Positions 16,526 to 23,743 of a stretch of 58,841 nt of DNA are shown here, piece after piece. This DNA comes from Candidatus Eiseniibacteriota bacterium (GTDB lineage Bacteria > Eisenbacteria > RBG-16-71-46 > JAFGJU01). Location: assembly GCA_020349905.1 (NCBI GenBank), contig CP070702.1, positions 804,833 to 863,673 of the forward strand. Direction: 5' to 3'. Under the pieces are notes generated by a model. That model was given only the letters and a program-made list of their open reading frames with translations. It was not told where the DNA came from and ran no database searches. How positions within the stretch are numbered: the stretch's first letter is position 1; every line of letters starts with the position of its first letter. Made by a program: the position numbers and the translations under genes.

Positions 16526-18142
16526 ATGAGAGGCGATGACGAGACAAGAGGACCCGATGTACCCCCGGGAGAACCTGTGAGCGGTGACACCGTGGCCGCC
16601 GCGACGGGAGCCGGTGCGGAACCGGAGTACGCTTCGACGGCCAGGAAGGTATCCACTGCCATGGGTTGGAGTGTGGGTGCCAAGCTTGCCCGGCTGGCCA
16701 TCGCCGTGGCCATGTCCATAGTCGTGGTGAGGGGTCTGGGCAGCCACGACTACGGGGTCCTAAGCATAGTAAGAACCATTCTCACCTTCCTGGCACTGAT
16801 ATGCGGATTCGGGCTGGGGCAGGCAGTTCTGAGATTCATGCCCGAGTTCAGAGTGCGGCGAGACGTAGAGGGACTCAGGGGGCTGTTTGCCTTTGTTCTG
16901 GTCGTTCAGTTGCTGGTCTGGGCGGCGTTTTTCGCCCTGTTCCTGTTTAAGGCGGGAAGTCTGGAAGCGCTGTACAGAACGCCGGGGTTGGGTTTCGTCC
17001 TCAAGGTGGGTGTGGGGCTGCTTGTCGTGGACCTTGTGGCCCTGGTGCTCTCGCAGACTCTGACCTCCTTCTACGACGTGAAGCTGCTGAGCGTGTTCAC
17101 CACTATCTCCCTCCTGGTCACTCTGGGCCTGACCATCGCCTTCCTCAGGTTGGGCCACGGCATAGTGGGGGTCCTGCTGGCTGCCGCCATATCAGGAGCG
17201 ATGCTCTCGGTGGCGCTGCTCGACCGCTGCGCGCTGCACGTTCCCCTCAGTCTCAGGCCCACGTTCAGGGAGACCCGGAGGTTACTCAGGTACTCCGTGC
17301 CCTTTGCAGCGATAGGGGTGCTTAACCTCATAACCTGGAGACAGTCCGAGACTCTGCTGCTGGGCTACTTCAGGAGTCCAGTGGAGGCCGGACTGTTCGA
17401 CCTCGGATACAGGATTCCTCAGCAGGTGCTGGAGCTCGTTCCCGGTGCGGTGTGGCCTCTCATACTGGCCACGTTCGCGGAAATCTACTCGAAGAAAAGA
17501 GAGTCTCTCCCGGATGCCATCGGTGGTTACTACAAACTTCTCTTCGTGCTCGTCGCACCGCTTTCGCTCTTCGGGGCGGCCATCTCCGTGCCGGCCGTGA
17601 AGATACTGTTTGGCCTGCCAATGGAGAGCTCGGGCCTGCTGGCGCAGATGTTCTTCCTGATATTCTCTGTGTCCTTTTTCTCCACGCCCCTCAGCATGGC
17701 ACTGTACGTAATGGAACTCACGTGGCTCAATCTCATCATCTACGTATGCAACGCCTTCGTGAACGTGGGGCTGGACCTCATACTGATCCCAAGGTATGGG
17801 CTGTACGGCGCAGTAGTACCCGTCGCCCTGGTGATTCTTGCCTCACCGTTCGTCTACTACTACGTCCTGAGAGCACGACGGGTGAGCTTCTGGATTCCCT
17901 GGGGTTTTATAGGAAGATGCTACCTGGCGTCCCTTCCACTGGCCGGCTTTTTCCTCGTAGCCAGGTACATCGATTCCGTGCCCGGTCTGGTGGCCGCGTG
18001 CGGGCTCGGCGGCGCCGTCTTCTGGGGCTCTGCAAGGGCGGTTGCCATATTCAGGGAGGAGGATGATTTTCTTCTGCGCGGTCTGGGACCCGGGCTACGG
18101 AGGTTGGTCCTGGGCTTTTTCGGTTGGAAAGGCGGAAGTTAG
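16526..18142 (+). CDS. Oligosaccharide flippase (Wzx/MOP superfamily)
   Basis: A 538-residue polytopic membrane protein with about 12-14 hydrophobic helices starting near GWSVGAKLARLAIAVAMSI. It matches the Polysacc_synt/MatE-type flippases that move undecaprenyl-PP-linked repeat units across the inner membrane. The first 45 residues are a polar Gly/Pro/Glu-rich tail, longer than usual. ATG 16526 is 4 bp after the preceding stop with GAAAGAG upstream. A start at the internal ATG of MGWSVG is possible. It completes the Wzx part of a Wzx/Wzy-type pathway, but no standard Wzy is found nearby. Confidence 0.9.
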   Translation: MRGDDETRGPDVPPGEPVSGDTVAAATGAGAEPEYASTARKVSTAMGWSVGAKLARLAIAVAMSIVVVRGLGSHDYGVLSIVRTILTFLALICGFGLGQAVLRFMPEFRVRRDVEGLRGLFAFVLVVQLLVWAAFFALFLFKAGSLEALYRTPGLGFVLKVGVGLLVVDLVALVLSQTLTSFYDVKLLSVFTTISLLVTLGLTIAFLRLGHGIVGVLLAAAISGAMLSVALLDRCALHVPLSLRPTFRETRRLLRYSVPFAAIGVLNLITWRQSETLLLGYFRSPVEAGLFDLGYRIPQQVLELVPGAVWPLILATFAEIYSKKRESLPDAIGGYYKLLFVLVAPLSLFGAAISVPAVKILFGLPMESSGLLAQMFFLIFSVSFFSTPLSMALYVMELTWLNLIIYVCNAFVNVGLDLILIPRYGLYGAVVPVALVILASPFVYYYVLRARRVSFWIPWGFIGRCYLASLPLAGFFLVARYIDSVPGLVAACGLGGAVFWGSARAVAIFREEDDFLLRGLGPGLRRLVLGFFGWKGGS

Positions 18143-18175
18143 AAGTGCCGATATATAATATTTGGGGTGTTTGAT

Positions 18176-19165
18176 ATGCAAAAGAGGAGAATTCTGGTAA
18201 CCGGGGGAGCCGGCTACGTGGGTTCCCACCTTGTACGCAAGCTGCTTTCAAGGGGATACGCTGTTCGAGTCCTGGACAATCTCCTCTTCGGGGATGAGTC
18301 CGTCAAGGAACTCTCTTCGGACCCGGACTTCGAGCTAATGAGGGGAGACATCCGGCACATCGAAGACGTCGTGCAGTCGATGGAGGACTGCTACGGGGTC
18401 ATCCATCTGGCCGGAATCGTGGGCGATCCTGCCTGTGAGCTGAAGCCGGACGTGACCCATGCCATCAACTACGAAGCTACGAAGATAATGGTCGAAATCA
18501 CCAAGTACAAGGGGTTGAAGCGATTCGTCTTCGCTTCCACTTGCAGCGTCTACGGCGCGGCCGAGGACTACGTCCTCAACGAGGGCTCGGTGCTGAATCC
18601 CGTGTCCCTGTACGCCGAGACCAACCTGAGGTCCGAACAGATAATCCTCAGAGGCTTCAACGGAACGGACGTGGTTTCCTCTATCATGAGGCTGGCAACC
18701 GTGTTCGGTGCCTCCTACAGGATGAGGTTCGACCTGGTTGTGAATATCCTCACGGCGAAGGCCGTCAACGAGCGGAAGATCAAAATATACGGCGGGAAAC
18801 AGTGGAGACCCAACGTTCACGTCGAGGACGTGGCCGAAGCAGCCATAACACTTCTGGAGGCGCCCGCCTCAGCCGTAGACAGGGAGATCTTCAACATCGG
18901 CAGCAACGAGCAAAACTACAGGATTGCCGAACTGGGCGACATAGTCCTGCAGTGCATCCCCGGCACACAGGTTGAGACTCTCGACGAGAGCCCCGACCCC
19001 CGCAGCTACAACGTCTCGTTCGACAAAGCGCGCCACGTGCTGGGCTACAGGGTGGGAAGAACGGTGAAGTCCGGGGTCCTGGAGATAGAGAAGATGTTCC
19101 AGGCCGGACTGATAGGCAACTTCCTTGACGACATATACTACAACGTGAAGTATCGCTACAAGTGA
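18176..19165 (+). CDS. NAD-dependent sugar epimerase/dehydratase with YxxxN
   Basis: A 329-residue extended SDR protein. The nucleotide-binding motif GGAGYVG is at 10-16 and the active-site Ser/Thr stretch is FASTCSVYG (119-127). Tyr146 is followed by A-E-T-Asn150, so the canonical YxxxK lysine is replaced by Asn (codon AAC). A C-terminal GKQWRPNVHVEDVAEA is typical of sugar-nucleotide SDRs. Loss of the Lys should strongly affect NAD binding and catalysis unless compensated. ATG 18176 is chosen over GTG 18167. It precedes the ArnB-like aminotransferase by 8 bp and may supply or remodel its keto-sugar substrate. Confidence 0.85.
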   Translation: MQKRRILVTGGAGYVGSHLVRKLLSRGYAVRVLDNLLFGDESVKELSSDPDFELMRGDIRHIEDVVQSMEDCYGVIHLAGIVGDPACELKPDVTHAINYEATKIMVEITKYKGLKRFVFASTCSVYGAAEDYVLNEGSVLNPVSLYAETNLRSEQIILRGFNGTDVVSSIMRLATVFGASYRMRFDLVVNILTAKAVNERKIKIYGGKQWRPNVHVEDVAEAAITLLEAPASAVDREIFNIGSNEQNYRIAELGDIVLQCIPGTQVETLDESPDPRSYNVSFDKARHVLGYRVGRTVKSGVLEIEKMFQAGLIGNFLDDIYYNVKYRYK

Positions 19166-19173
19166 GGAGGAAG

Positions 19174-20373
19174 ATGAAATCTTCGCTGGCATCAGAAGGC
19201 GGAACGCCCGTTCGCAAGGAGTTTCTACCGTTTTCCCTGCCCATGCTGGGAGATGAGGAGAAGGCCGAGGTCCTCAAGGTACTGGATTCGGGATGGATAA
19301 CGACGGGCCCCCGGGCCTTCGAGTTCGAGAAGAAGGTCGCTGCTTACGTGGGCGCTTCAGAGGCCGTCGCCCTCAGTTCCTGTACGGCGGCTCTCCACGT
19401 GTCGCTGGCGGTCCTGGGGGTGGGGCCGGGGGACGAGGTTATAACTTCGACCCTGACCTTCTGTTCGACGGCAAATGTCATAATCCATCTGGGTGCGAAG
19501 CCGGTTCTGGTGGACGTGCGAAGCGACACCCTGGGAATGGATCCGGTCGAAGTCGAGAAGAAGATGACTGCAAAGACGAAGGCAATAATTCCCGTTCACT
19601 ACGCCGGGCACCCGTGTCGTATGGACGACATAGATTCGCTGGCTGCTTCGAGGTCCGTACCGGTGGTCGAAGATGCTGCTCACGCCCTCGGGGCAGAGTA
19701 CAGGGGAAAGAAGATCGGCTCGCTGAGCCGGCTCACGTGCTTCAGCTTCTATCCCATCAAGAACATTACGACTGCAGAGGGCGGGGCCATCACCCTGAAC
19801 GACCGAGAGCTCGCGGACAAGATCCGTCTGTACAGCCTGCACGGCATGAGCAAGGACGCCTGGAAGAGGTACAGTTCAAGGGGAGCCTGGTATTACGAAG
19901 TGCTGTATCCGGGGTTCAAGTACAATCTGACTGACCTCCAGGCGGCGCTGGGACTTCATCAGATGGACAGGCTCGACGGGTTTCTGGCCAGACGAGAACA
20001 CATAGCTTCGCTGTACGACGAGGCCTTTTCGGAGTGTGAGGAGGTGAGCTCGCTCCACGTGGAGAGAGACGTCAAGCACGCGCGGCACCTGTATCCCATA
20101 CTGTTGAACCTGGAGAAGCTCAGCATAGACAGGGGCAGGTTCATAGACGAGTTGAGAGCCGAGAACATCGGCACGACAGTGAATTTCGTTCCGGTCCACA
20201 TGCATCCCTACTATCGCGATACCTTCGGATACGGGCCAGGCGATTTCCCGGTTGCGGAGGACGCCTACGAGAGGGTCATCTCCATTCCTCTGTATCCGAG
20301 GATGACGGACGAGGACGCAAACGACGTGATGGAGGCGGTAAAGAAGGTGGCCTCTCACCATCGCAAAGGCTGA
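19174..20373 (+). CDS. ArnB-like sugar aminotransferase (DegT/DnrJ/EryC1 family)
   Basis: A 399-residue PLP-dependent aminotransferase that would convert a 4-keto nucleotide sugar to a 4-amino sugar. It follows ArnB (UDP-Ara4O aminotransferase) closely in pattern: FLPFSLPMLGDEE, LDSGWITTGPRAFEFE, AIIPVHYAGHPC, VEDAAHALGA, the Schiff-base Lys in FSFYPIKNITTAEGG, and PGFKYNLTDLQAALG. The ATG at 19174 has AGGAGG three bases before; GTG 19162 overlaps the previous stop but lacks a site. With the downstream GNAT, ATP-grasp, ArnC-like and ArnE-like genes it defines an Arn-like module. The exact keto-sugar is unknown. Confidence 0.9.
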   Translation: MKSSLASEGGTPVRKEFLPFSLPMLGDEEKAEVLKVLDSGWITTGPRAFEFEKKVAAYVGASEAVALSSCTAALHVSLAVLGVGPGDEVITSTLTFCSTANVIIHLGAKPVLVDVRSDTLGMDPVEVEKKMTAKTKAIIPVHYAGHPCRMDDIDSLAASRSVPVVEDAAHALGAEYRGKKIGSLSRLTCFSFYPIKNITTAEGGAITLNDRELADKIRLYSLHGMSKDAWKRYSSRGAWYYEVLYPGFKYNLTDLQAALGLHQMDRLDGFLARREHIASLYDEAFSECEEVSSLHVERDVKHARHLYPILLNLEKLSIDRGRFIDELRAENIGTTVNFVPVHMHPYYRDTFGYGPGDFPVAEDAYERVISIPLYPRMTDEDANDVMEAVKKVASHHRKG

Positions 20374-20503
20374 GACCGCGGCCGGTGGGGAGCGTGCGTG
20401 ATGGGGGCCGCGAGGTCACGGCACTCGAGGACGGACTTGAAGGGCCTTCCCTGTGCGGGGAGCATCGTGCCGGCGAAGATGGTCAACGGAGGAGGACGCG
20501 AGG

Positions 20504-21037
20504 ATGAAGAAGAGTCGAGTTTCGCTTCGTGCGTTCGGGATGGAGGAGGTGGAGAGGTCGCTTGACTGGGTGAACGATGATGAAGTGACCAAGTACACGG
20601 GCACTTCTTCTCCCATTTCTGCGGATGAGCACAGGGCATACTGGGAGAAGGAGCTGAAGAACCCGCGGCGAAAAACCTTCTCGATAGTCACGTCAGAGGG
20701 GCGACACATCGGCAACATCGGGCTGCTAGAGATAGACTGGGTCGCCAGAAACGCAGAAGTCTACGTCTACGTCGGGGATGCTCAGTACAGGGGGAAGGGG
20801 TACGGAACGGAAGCCATCCAGTGTCTCGTGGAGTACGCCTTCGGGAGGCTCAATCTACACAAGCTCTTCGCCCGCGTCTATGCGTACAACGAGAGAGGAG
20901 CGAAGAGTTTCGAGAAGTGCGGTTTTACCAGAGAGGGTCATCTCAGGGAGCACGTCTTCAGAAACGGAGAGTATCATGACGTCGCCGTCCTGGGCATCTT
21001 GAGAAGCGAACAGCGGGATTCCGGGCAGACGAGATGA
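20504..21037 (+). CDS. GNAT family N-acetyltransferase (RimJ/RimL/PseH-like)
   Basis: A 177-residue GNAT enzyme. The acetyl-CoA pyrophosphate loop is QYRGKGYG (94-101). RAFGMEEVERSLDWVND at the front and NERGAKSFEKCGFTREGHLREHV (in two parts about 129-151) near the end are typical of RimJ/RimL-like and SpeG/PseH-like acetyltransferases. The ATG at 20504 is fixed by GGAGGAGG eight bases upstream; the frame extends to 20453 without homology. Its stop overlaps the ATP-grasp ATG. Following an aminotransferase, the expected substrate is the new amino group of a nucleotide sugar, giving an N-acetyl or N-acyl sugar; ribosomal-protein acetylation is the alternative. A 130-bp gap before it holds nothing clear. 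Confidence 0.88.
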   Translation: MKKSRVSLRAFGMEEVERSLDWVNDDEVTKYTGTSSPISADEHRAYWEKELKNPRRKTFSIVTSEGRHIGNIGLLEIDWVARNAEVYVYVGDAQYRGKGYGTEAIQCLVEYAFGRLNLHKLFARVYAYNERGAKSFEKCGFTREGHLREHVFRNGEYHDVAVLGILRSEQRDSGQTR

Positions 21038-22218
21038 TGGAGGGCAGAGTTCTCGTCATAGGAGCGGGTTTTCTTCAGAGCTTCGTAATTCGCAGGGCTC
21101 GCGACATGGGTTTGCACGTCGTCGCCGTAGACAAAGACCCCAACGCCGTCGGCCTCGCGCTGGCTCACGTCTCGGAGATCGTCGACGTGCTAGACAGGGA
21201 GGCCTGCCTCGAGGTGGCCAAGCGAGAGGAGGTCGACGGAGTGCTCTCCGTCTCGACGGACTTCGCGGTGAGGACGGTGTCGTTCGTGGCCGAATCCCTT
21301 GGTCTCCCGGGCCTCTCGACCGGGGCCGCGAGGGCGTGCACGAACAAGGCGGTAATGAGGCGGATTCTTGCGGAGGCCGGGGTGGGAACGGTGGCGCACG
21401 CGAGCGCGAAGTCCCCGGGAGAGGCAACGGCGGCGGCATCTGGCATAGGATTTCCGTGCATACTGAAGCCTGTGGATTCCGTGGGAAGCAGGGGCGTGAG
21501 CAGGGTGGACGATGTCTCTCAGGTGCACGGCGCGTTCGAGAGCGCGCGCGAGGTTTCCGCCTCGGGGGAAGTGATAGTGGAAGAGTTCGTGGAGGGCCCT
21601 GAGGTGAGCGTGGAGGCAATCACGGCCGGCGGAGACACCACGATCGCCGCTGTAACGGACAAGATAACCAGTGGTCCGCCCCACTTCGTGGAGCTGGGTC
21701 ACACACAGCCGTCGGCGTTCTCCGGGCAGGACAGTATCGGGCAGACCGTTCGCGGATGCATAGCCGCTCTGGGCATCGACTGGTCCGGCTCGCACACCGA
21801 ACTCAGGCTGTCCGCGGACGGGATCCGGGTCATGGAGGTGGGTGCGAGGTTGGGGGGGGACAGGATAACGTCCGACCTGGTGCCTCTCTCGACCGGCATA
21901 GACCTGATGGAGAGCGTCGTACTGCTGGCCCTGGGAAGAAGGCCGGAGGTGCGAAGACTGCGGGAGAAGGGTGCCGCCATCAGGTACGCGGCCGTCTACC
22001 CGGGCCTGGTGGAGGCCGTGGAAGGAATAGAGGCGGCACGCTCGGTGCGGGGAGTGACCGACGTCGTTGTGGACGTGCGCGCCGGCGACGTCGTGCCGGA
22101 GCTGAGGAGCAGTGCCGACAGAGTGGCGCACGTAGTAGCGCAGGGCGCAGATGCGCGTGAAGCAGGAGCAGCAGCGGAAGAGGCGGTCTCGAAGATCAGG
22201 ATAAGGGTGACATCGTGA
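21034..22218 (+). CDS. ATP-grasp carboxylate-amine ligase
   Basis: A 394-residue ATP-grasp enzyme. These ligases activate a carboxylate as an acyl phosphate and join it to an amine or thiol. The N-terminal preATP-grasp Rossmann domain begins RVLVIGAGFLQSF. The ATP-grasp core includes FPCILKPVDSVGSRGV, VEEFVEGPEVSVEA and a metal-binding RVMEVGARLGGD. The pattern is close to PylC/PurK/biotin-carboxylase-like ligases that modify small molecules. It overlaps the GNAT gene (ATGA) and the GT2 gene (GTGA). I infer that it attaches an amino acid or other acid to an aminosugar, but the substrate cannot be read from sequence. Confidence 0.85.
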   Translation: MMEGRVLVIGAGFLQSFVIRRARDMGLHVVAVDKDPNAVGLALAHVSEIVDVLDREACLEVAKREEVDGVLSVSTDFAVRTVSFVAESLGLPGLSTGAARACTNKAVMRRILAEAGVGTVAHASAKSPGEATAAASGIGFPCILKPVDSVGSRGVSRVDDVSQVHGAFESAREVSASGEVIVEEFVEGPEVSVEAITAGGDTTIAAVTDKITSGPPHFVELGHTQPSAFSGQDSIGQTVRGCIAALGIDWSGSHTELRLSADGIRVMEVGARLGGDRITSDLVPLSTGIDLMESVVLLALGRRPEVRRLREKGAAIRYAAVYPGLVEAVEGIEAARSVRGVTDVVVDVRAGDVVPELRSSADRVAHVVAQGADAREAGAAAEEAVSKIRIRVTS

Positions 22219-22946
22219 AGGAAAACGTGCGCATTCTAGTGGTGATTCCGGCTTACAACGAGGCGGCGAACGTGGGCAGGGTCGTGGCCGAGGTGAAAAA
22301 CGAGGCTCACTTCGTCGATGCCCTGGTGATTGACGACGGTTCCATCGACGACACTGCCGGCGTAGCTGCGAGGGCGGGGGCGATGGTCGTGAGGCTTCCT
22401 TTCAACCTGGGGATGTTCGAGGCGGTGAGGGCCGGCTTCGCGTTCGCGCATAGGAGCGGCTACGACATTACGGTTCAGGTCGACGCCGACGGGCAGCACG
22501 TGCCGCGTGAAATCGCCGAGCTGGTAAGACCTGTGGCGGAAGAGGAGTACGACGTCGTGGTGGGCTCAAGGTATCTGGAGGACCGGGGGTACAAGACTCC
22601 CCTCCTGCGCAAGTGCGGCATCCGGTTCTTTGCCTGGCTGACTTCGTTGGTTCTGGGGCAGACGATCACCGATACCACGTGTGGTTTCCGTGCATACGGA
22701 CGGCGAGCGTTCGGGATGTTTGCCAGTTACGACGCGGCGGAGTTCAAGGACTCCGTGGGCCTCGTGATACTGGGGAGGGCAGGACTGCGCATCAAGGAGA
22801 TTCCAGTAACCGTGAGGGAAAGAATAGGCGGCAGATCGACAATCTCAGCTCTGAAGGCTCTCGTGTATCCGTTCGAGTTCGTACTTTCTCTCGTGGCTGT
22901 GCTTGCTAGAAAGAGACTGACAGTACCCGGAGGTGAAGCATGCTAG
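22215..22946 (+). CDS. GT2 polyprenyl-phosphate glycosyltransferase (DPM1/ArnC-like)
   Basis: A 243-residue family-2 glycosyltransferase of the dolichyl/undecaprenyl-phosphate sugar synthase type. IPAYNEAANVGRVV opens the fold, VIDDGSIDDT follows, and the catalytic QVDADGQH supplies the DxD site. TDTTCGFRAYGRRAF and a late IPVTVRERIGGRST are typical of DPM1/ArnC-like proteins. Only weak hydrophobicity at the C terminus (about 213-233) is seen. The GTG at 22215 overlaps the ATP-grasp stop. The next gene is DUF2304, a well-known partner of this GT2 class. It would charge a polyprenyl phosphate with the module's modified sugar. Confidence 0.92.
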   Translation: MKENVRILVVIPAYNEAANVGRVVAEVKNEAHFVDALVIDDGSIDDTAGVAARAGAMVVRLPFNLGMFEAVRAGFAFAHRSGYDITVQVDADGQHVPREIAELVRPVAEEEYDVVVGSRYLEDRGYKTPLLRKCGIRFFAWLTSLVLGQTITDTTCGFRAYGRRAFGMFASYDAAEFKDSVGLVILGRAGLRIKEIPVTVRERIGGRSTISALKALVYPFEFVLSLVAVLARKRLTVPGGEAC

Positions 22947-23377
22947 GGCCGAGAGTGGAGCGCGTGGCAATCGTGATCAGCGTACTGCTTGTCCTCATCG
23001 TGCTGGACATGGTCAGGAGGAAGAAGCTGAGGGAGAAATACTCGCTCATCTGGCTCTTCACAGTGGCGGCGATGACTATACTGGTAGTCTGGGAAGGACT
23101 ACTGCTGTCCATAACTTCACTCATAGGAGCCACGAATCCTTCTTCCACGCTCTTTCTATTCGGAATTCTGTTCGCGCTCGTGATTCTTCTACATCTGTCT
23201 AACAAGGTATCCGACTTCTCCACGCAGCTGAGGATACTGGCCAAGGAGGTTGCGATGCTGAACGCGCAGCTTTCCGGGTTCAACGTTCCGCTAGGCAGCG
23301 GGGGAGATTCGGTCTCACAGGGTGGCGCTGACGTCCCCGGAAAACAGGGCAAGGAAACCGAGGAGGACCGGGCATGA
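22940..23377 (+). CDS. DUF2304 membrane protein
   Basis: A 145-residue protein with three hydrophobic helices, then a short coiled-coil segment and a polar Gly/Glu-rich tail. The RRKKLREKYSLIWL turn after the first helix is the hallmark of DUF2304. The family recurs next to DPM1-like GT2 genes and is thought to assist polyprenyl-phosphate sugar synthesis or flipping, but no mechanism is established. It overlaps the GT2 gene by 7 bp and the EamA-type gene by 4 bp, indicating strict co-expression. Confidence 0.85.
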   Translation: MLGPRVERVAIVISVLLVLIVLDMVRRKKLREKYSLIWLFTVAAMTILVVWEGLLLSITSLIGATNPSSTLFLFGILFALVILLHLSNKVSDFSTQLRILAKEVAMLNAQLSGFNVPLGSGGDSVSQGGADVPGKQGKETEEDRA

Positions 23378-23739
23378 GAACCGCGGTGTATATCCTCGCC
23401 TGCGTCACGATGCTTGTCGCGGGCCAGGTCTTGGTGAAACACGGGCTCAACCTGAAGGGGGGATTTTCACTCTCTCTGGCGTCGTTCTGGCCCGAGCTGA
23501 GCAAGTTGCTCACCTCTGGATACGTGTGGCTCGGCGCTATCGTAACGATGAGCAGTGGGTTGCTCTGGATGGACGTGCTCTCCAGGAAGGAGCTGAGCTT
23601 CGTCTACCCTCTCATAAGCCTTACGTACGTGGTCTCCCTGATCGCCTCTGCCCTGTTGTTCAAGGAAAGCATATCTCTGCTGCGTTGGCTGGGCGTCGTT
23701 GTCATCTGCTTCGGCGTGTACATGGTCTCAAGGAGCTGA
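23374..23739 (+). CDS. Small EamA/SMR-type transporter (ArnE/F-like)
   Basis: A 121-residue protein with four hydrophobic helices, the size and layout of the small multidrug resistance/ArnE-ArnF family. The last helices carry SFVYPLISLTYVVSLIASAL and SLLRWLGVVVICFGVYMVS, typical of EamA halves. ArnE/ArnF flip undecaprenyl-phosphate-L-Ara4N in lipid A modification. Its place after the ArnC-like GT2 and DUF2304 genes suggests the same job for another sugar. It has an ATGA-type overlap with DUF2304 and is followed after 4 bp by the large membrane protein. Confidence 0.85.
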   Translation: MRTAVYILACVTMLVAGQVLVKHGLNLKGGFSLSLASFWPELSKLLTSGYVWLGAIVTMSSGLLWMDVLSRKELSFVYPLISLTYVVSLIASALLFKESISLLRWLGVVVICFGVYMVSRS

Positions 23740-23743
23740 GAGA

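Noticed and set aside
20401-20567. Short open frame between the ArnB-like and GNAT genes
   Set aside because: 55 codons, no recognisable motif and it overlaps the GNAT start; not supported as a gene.
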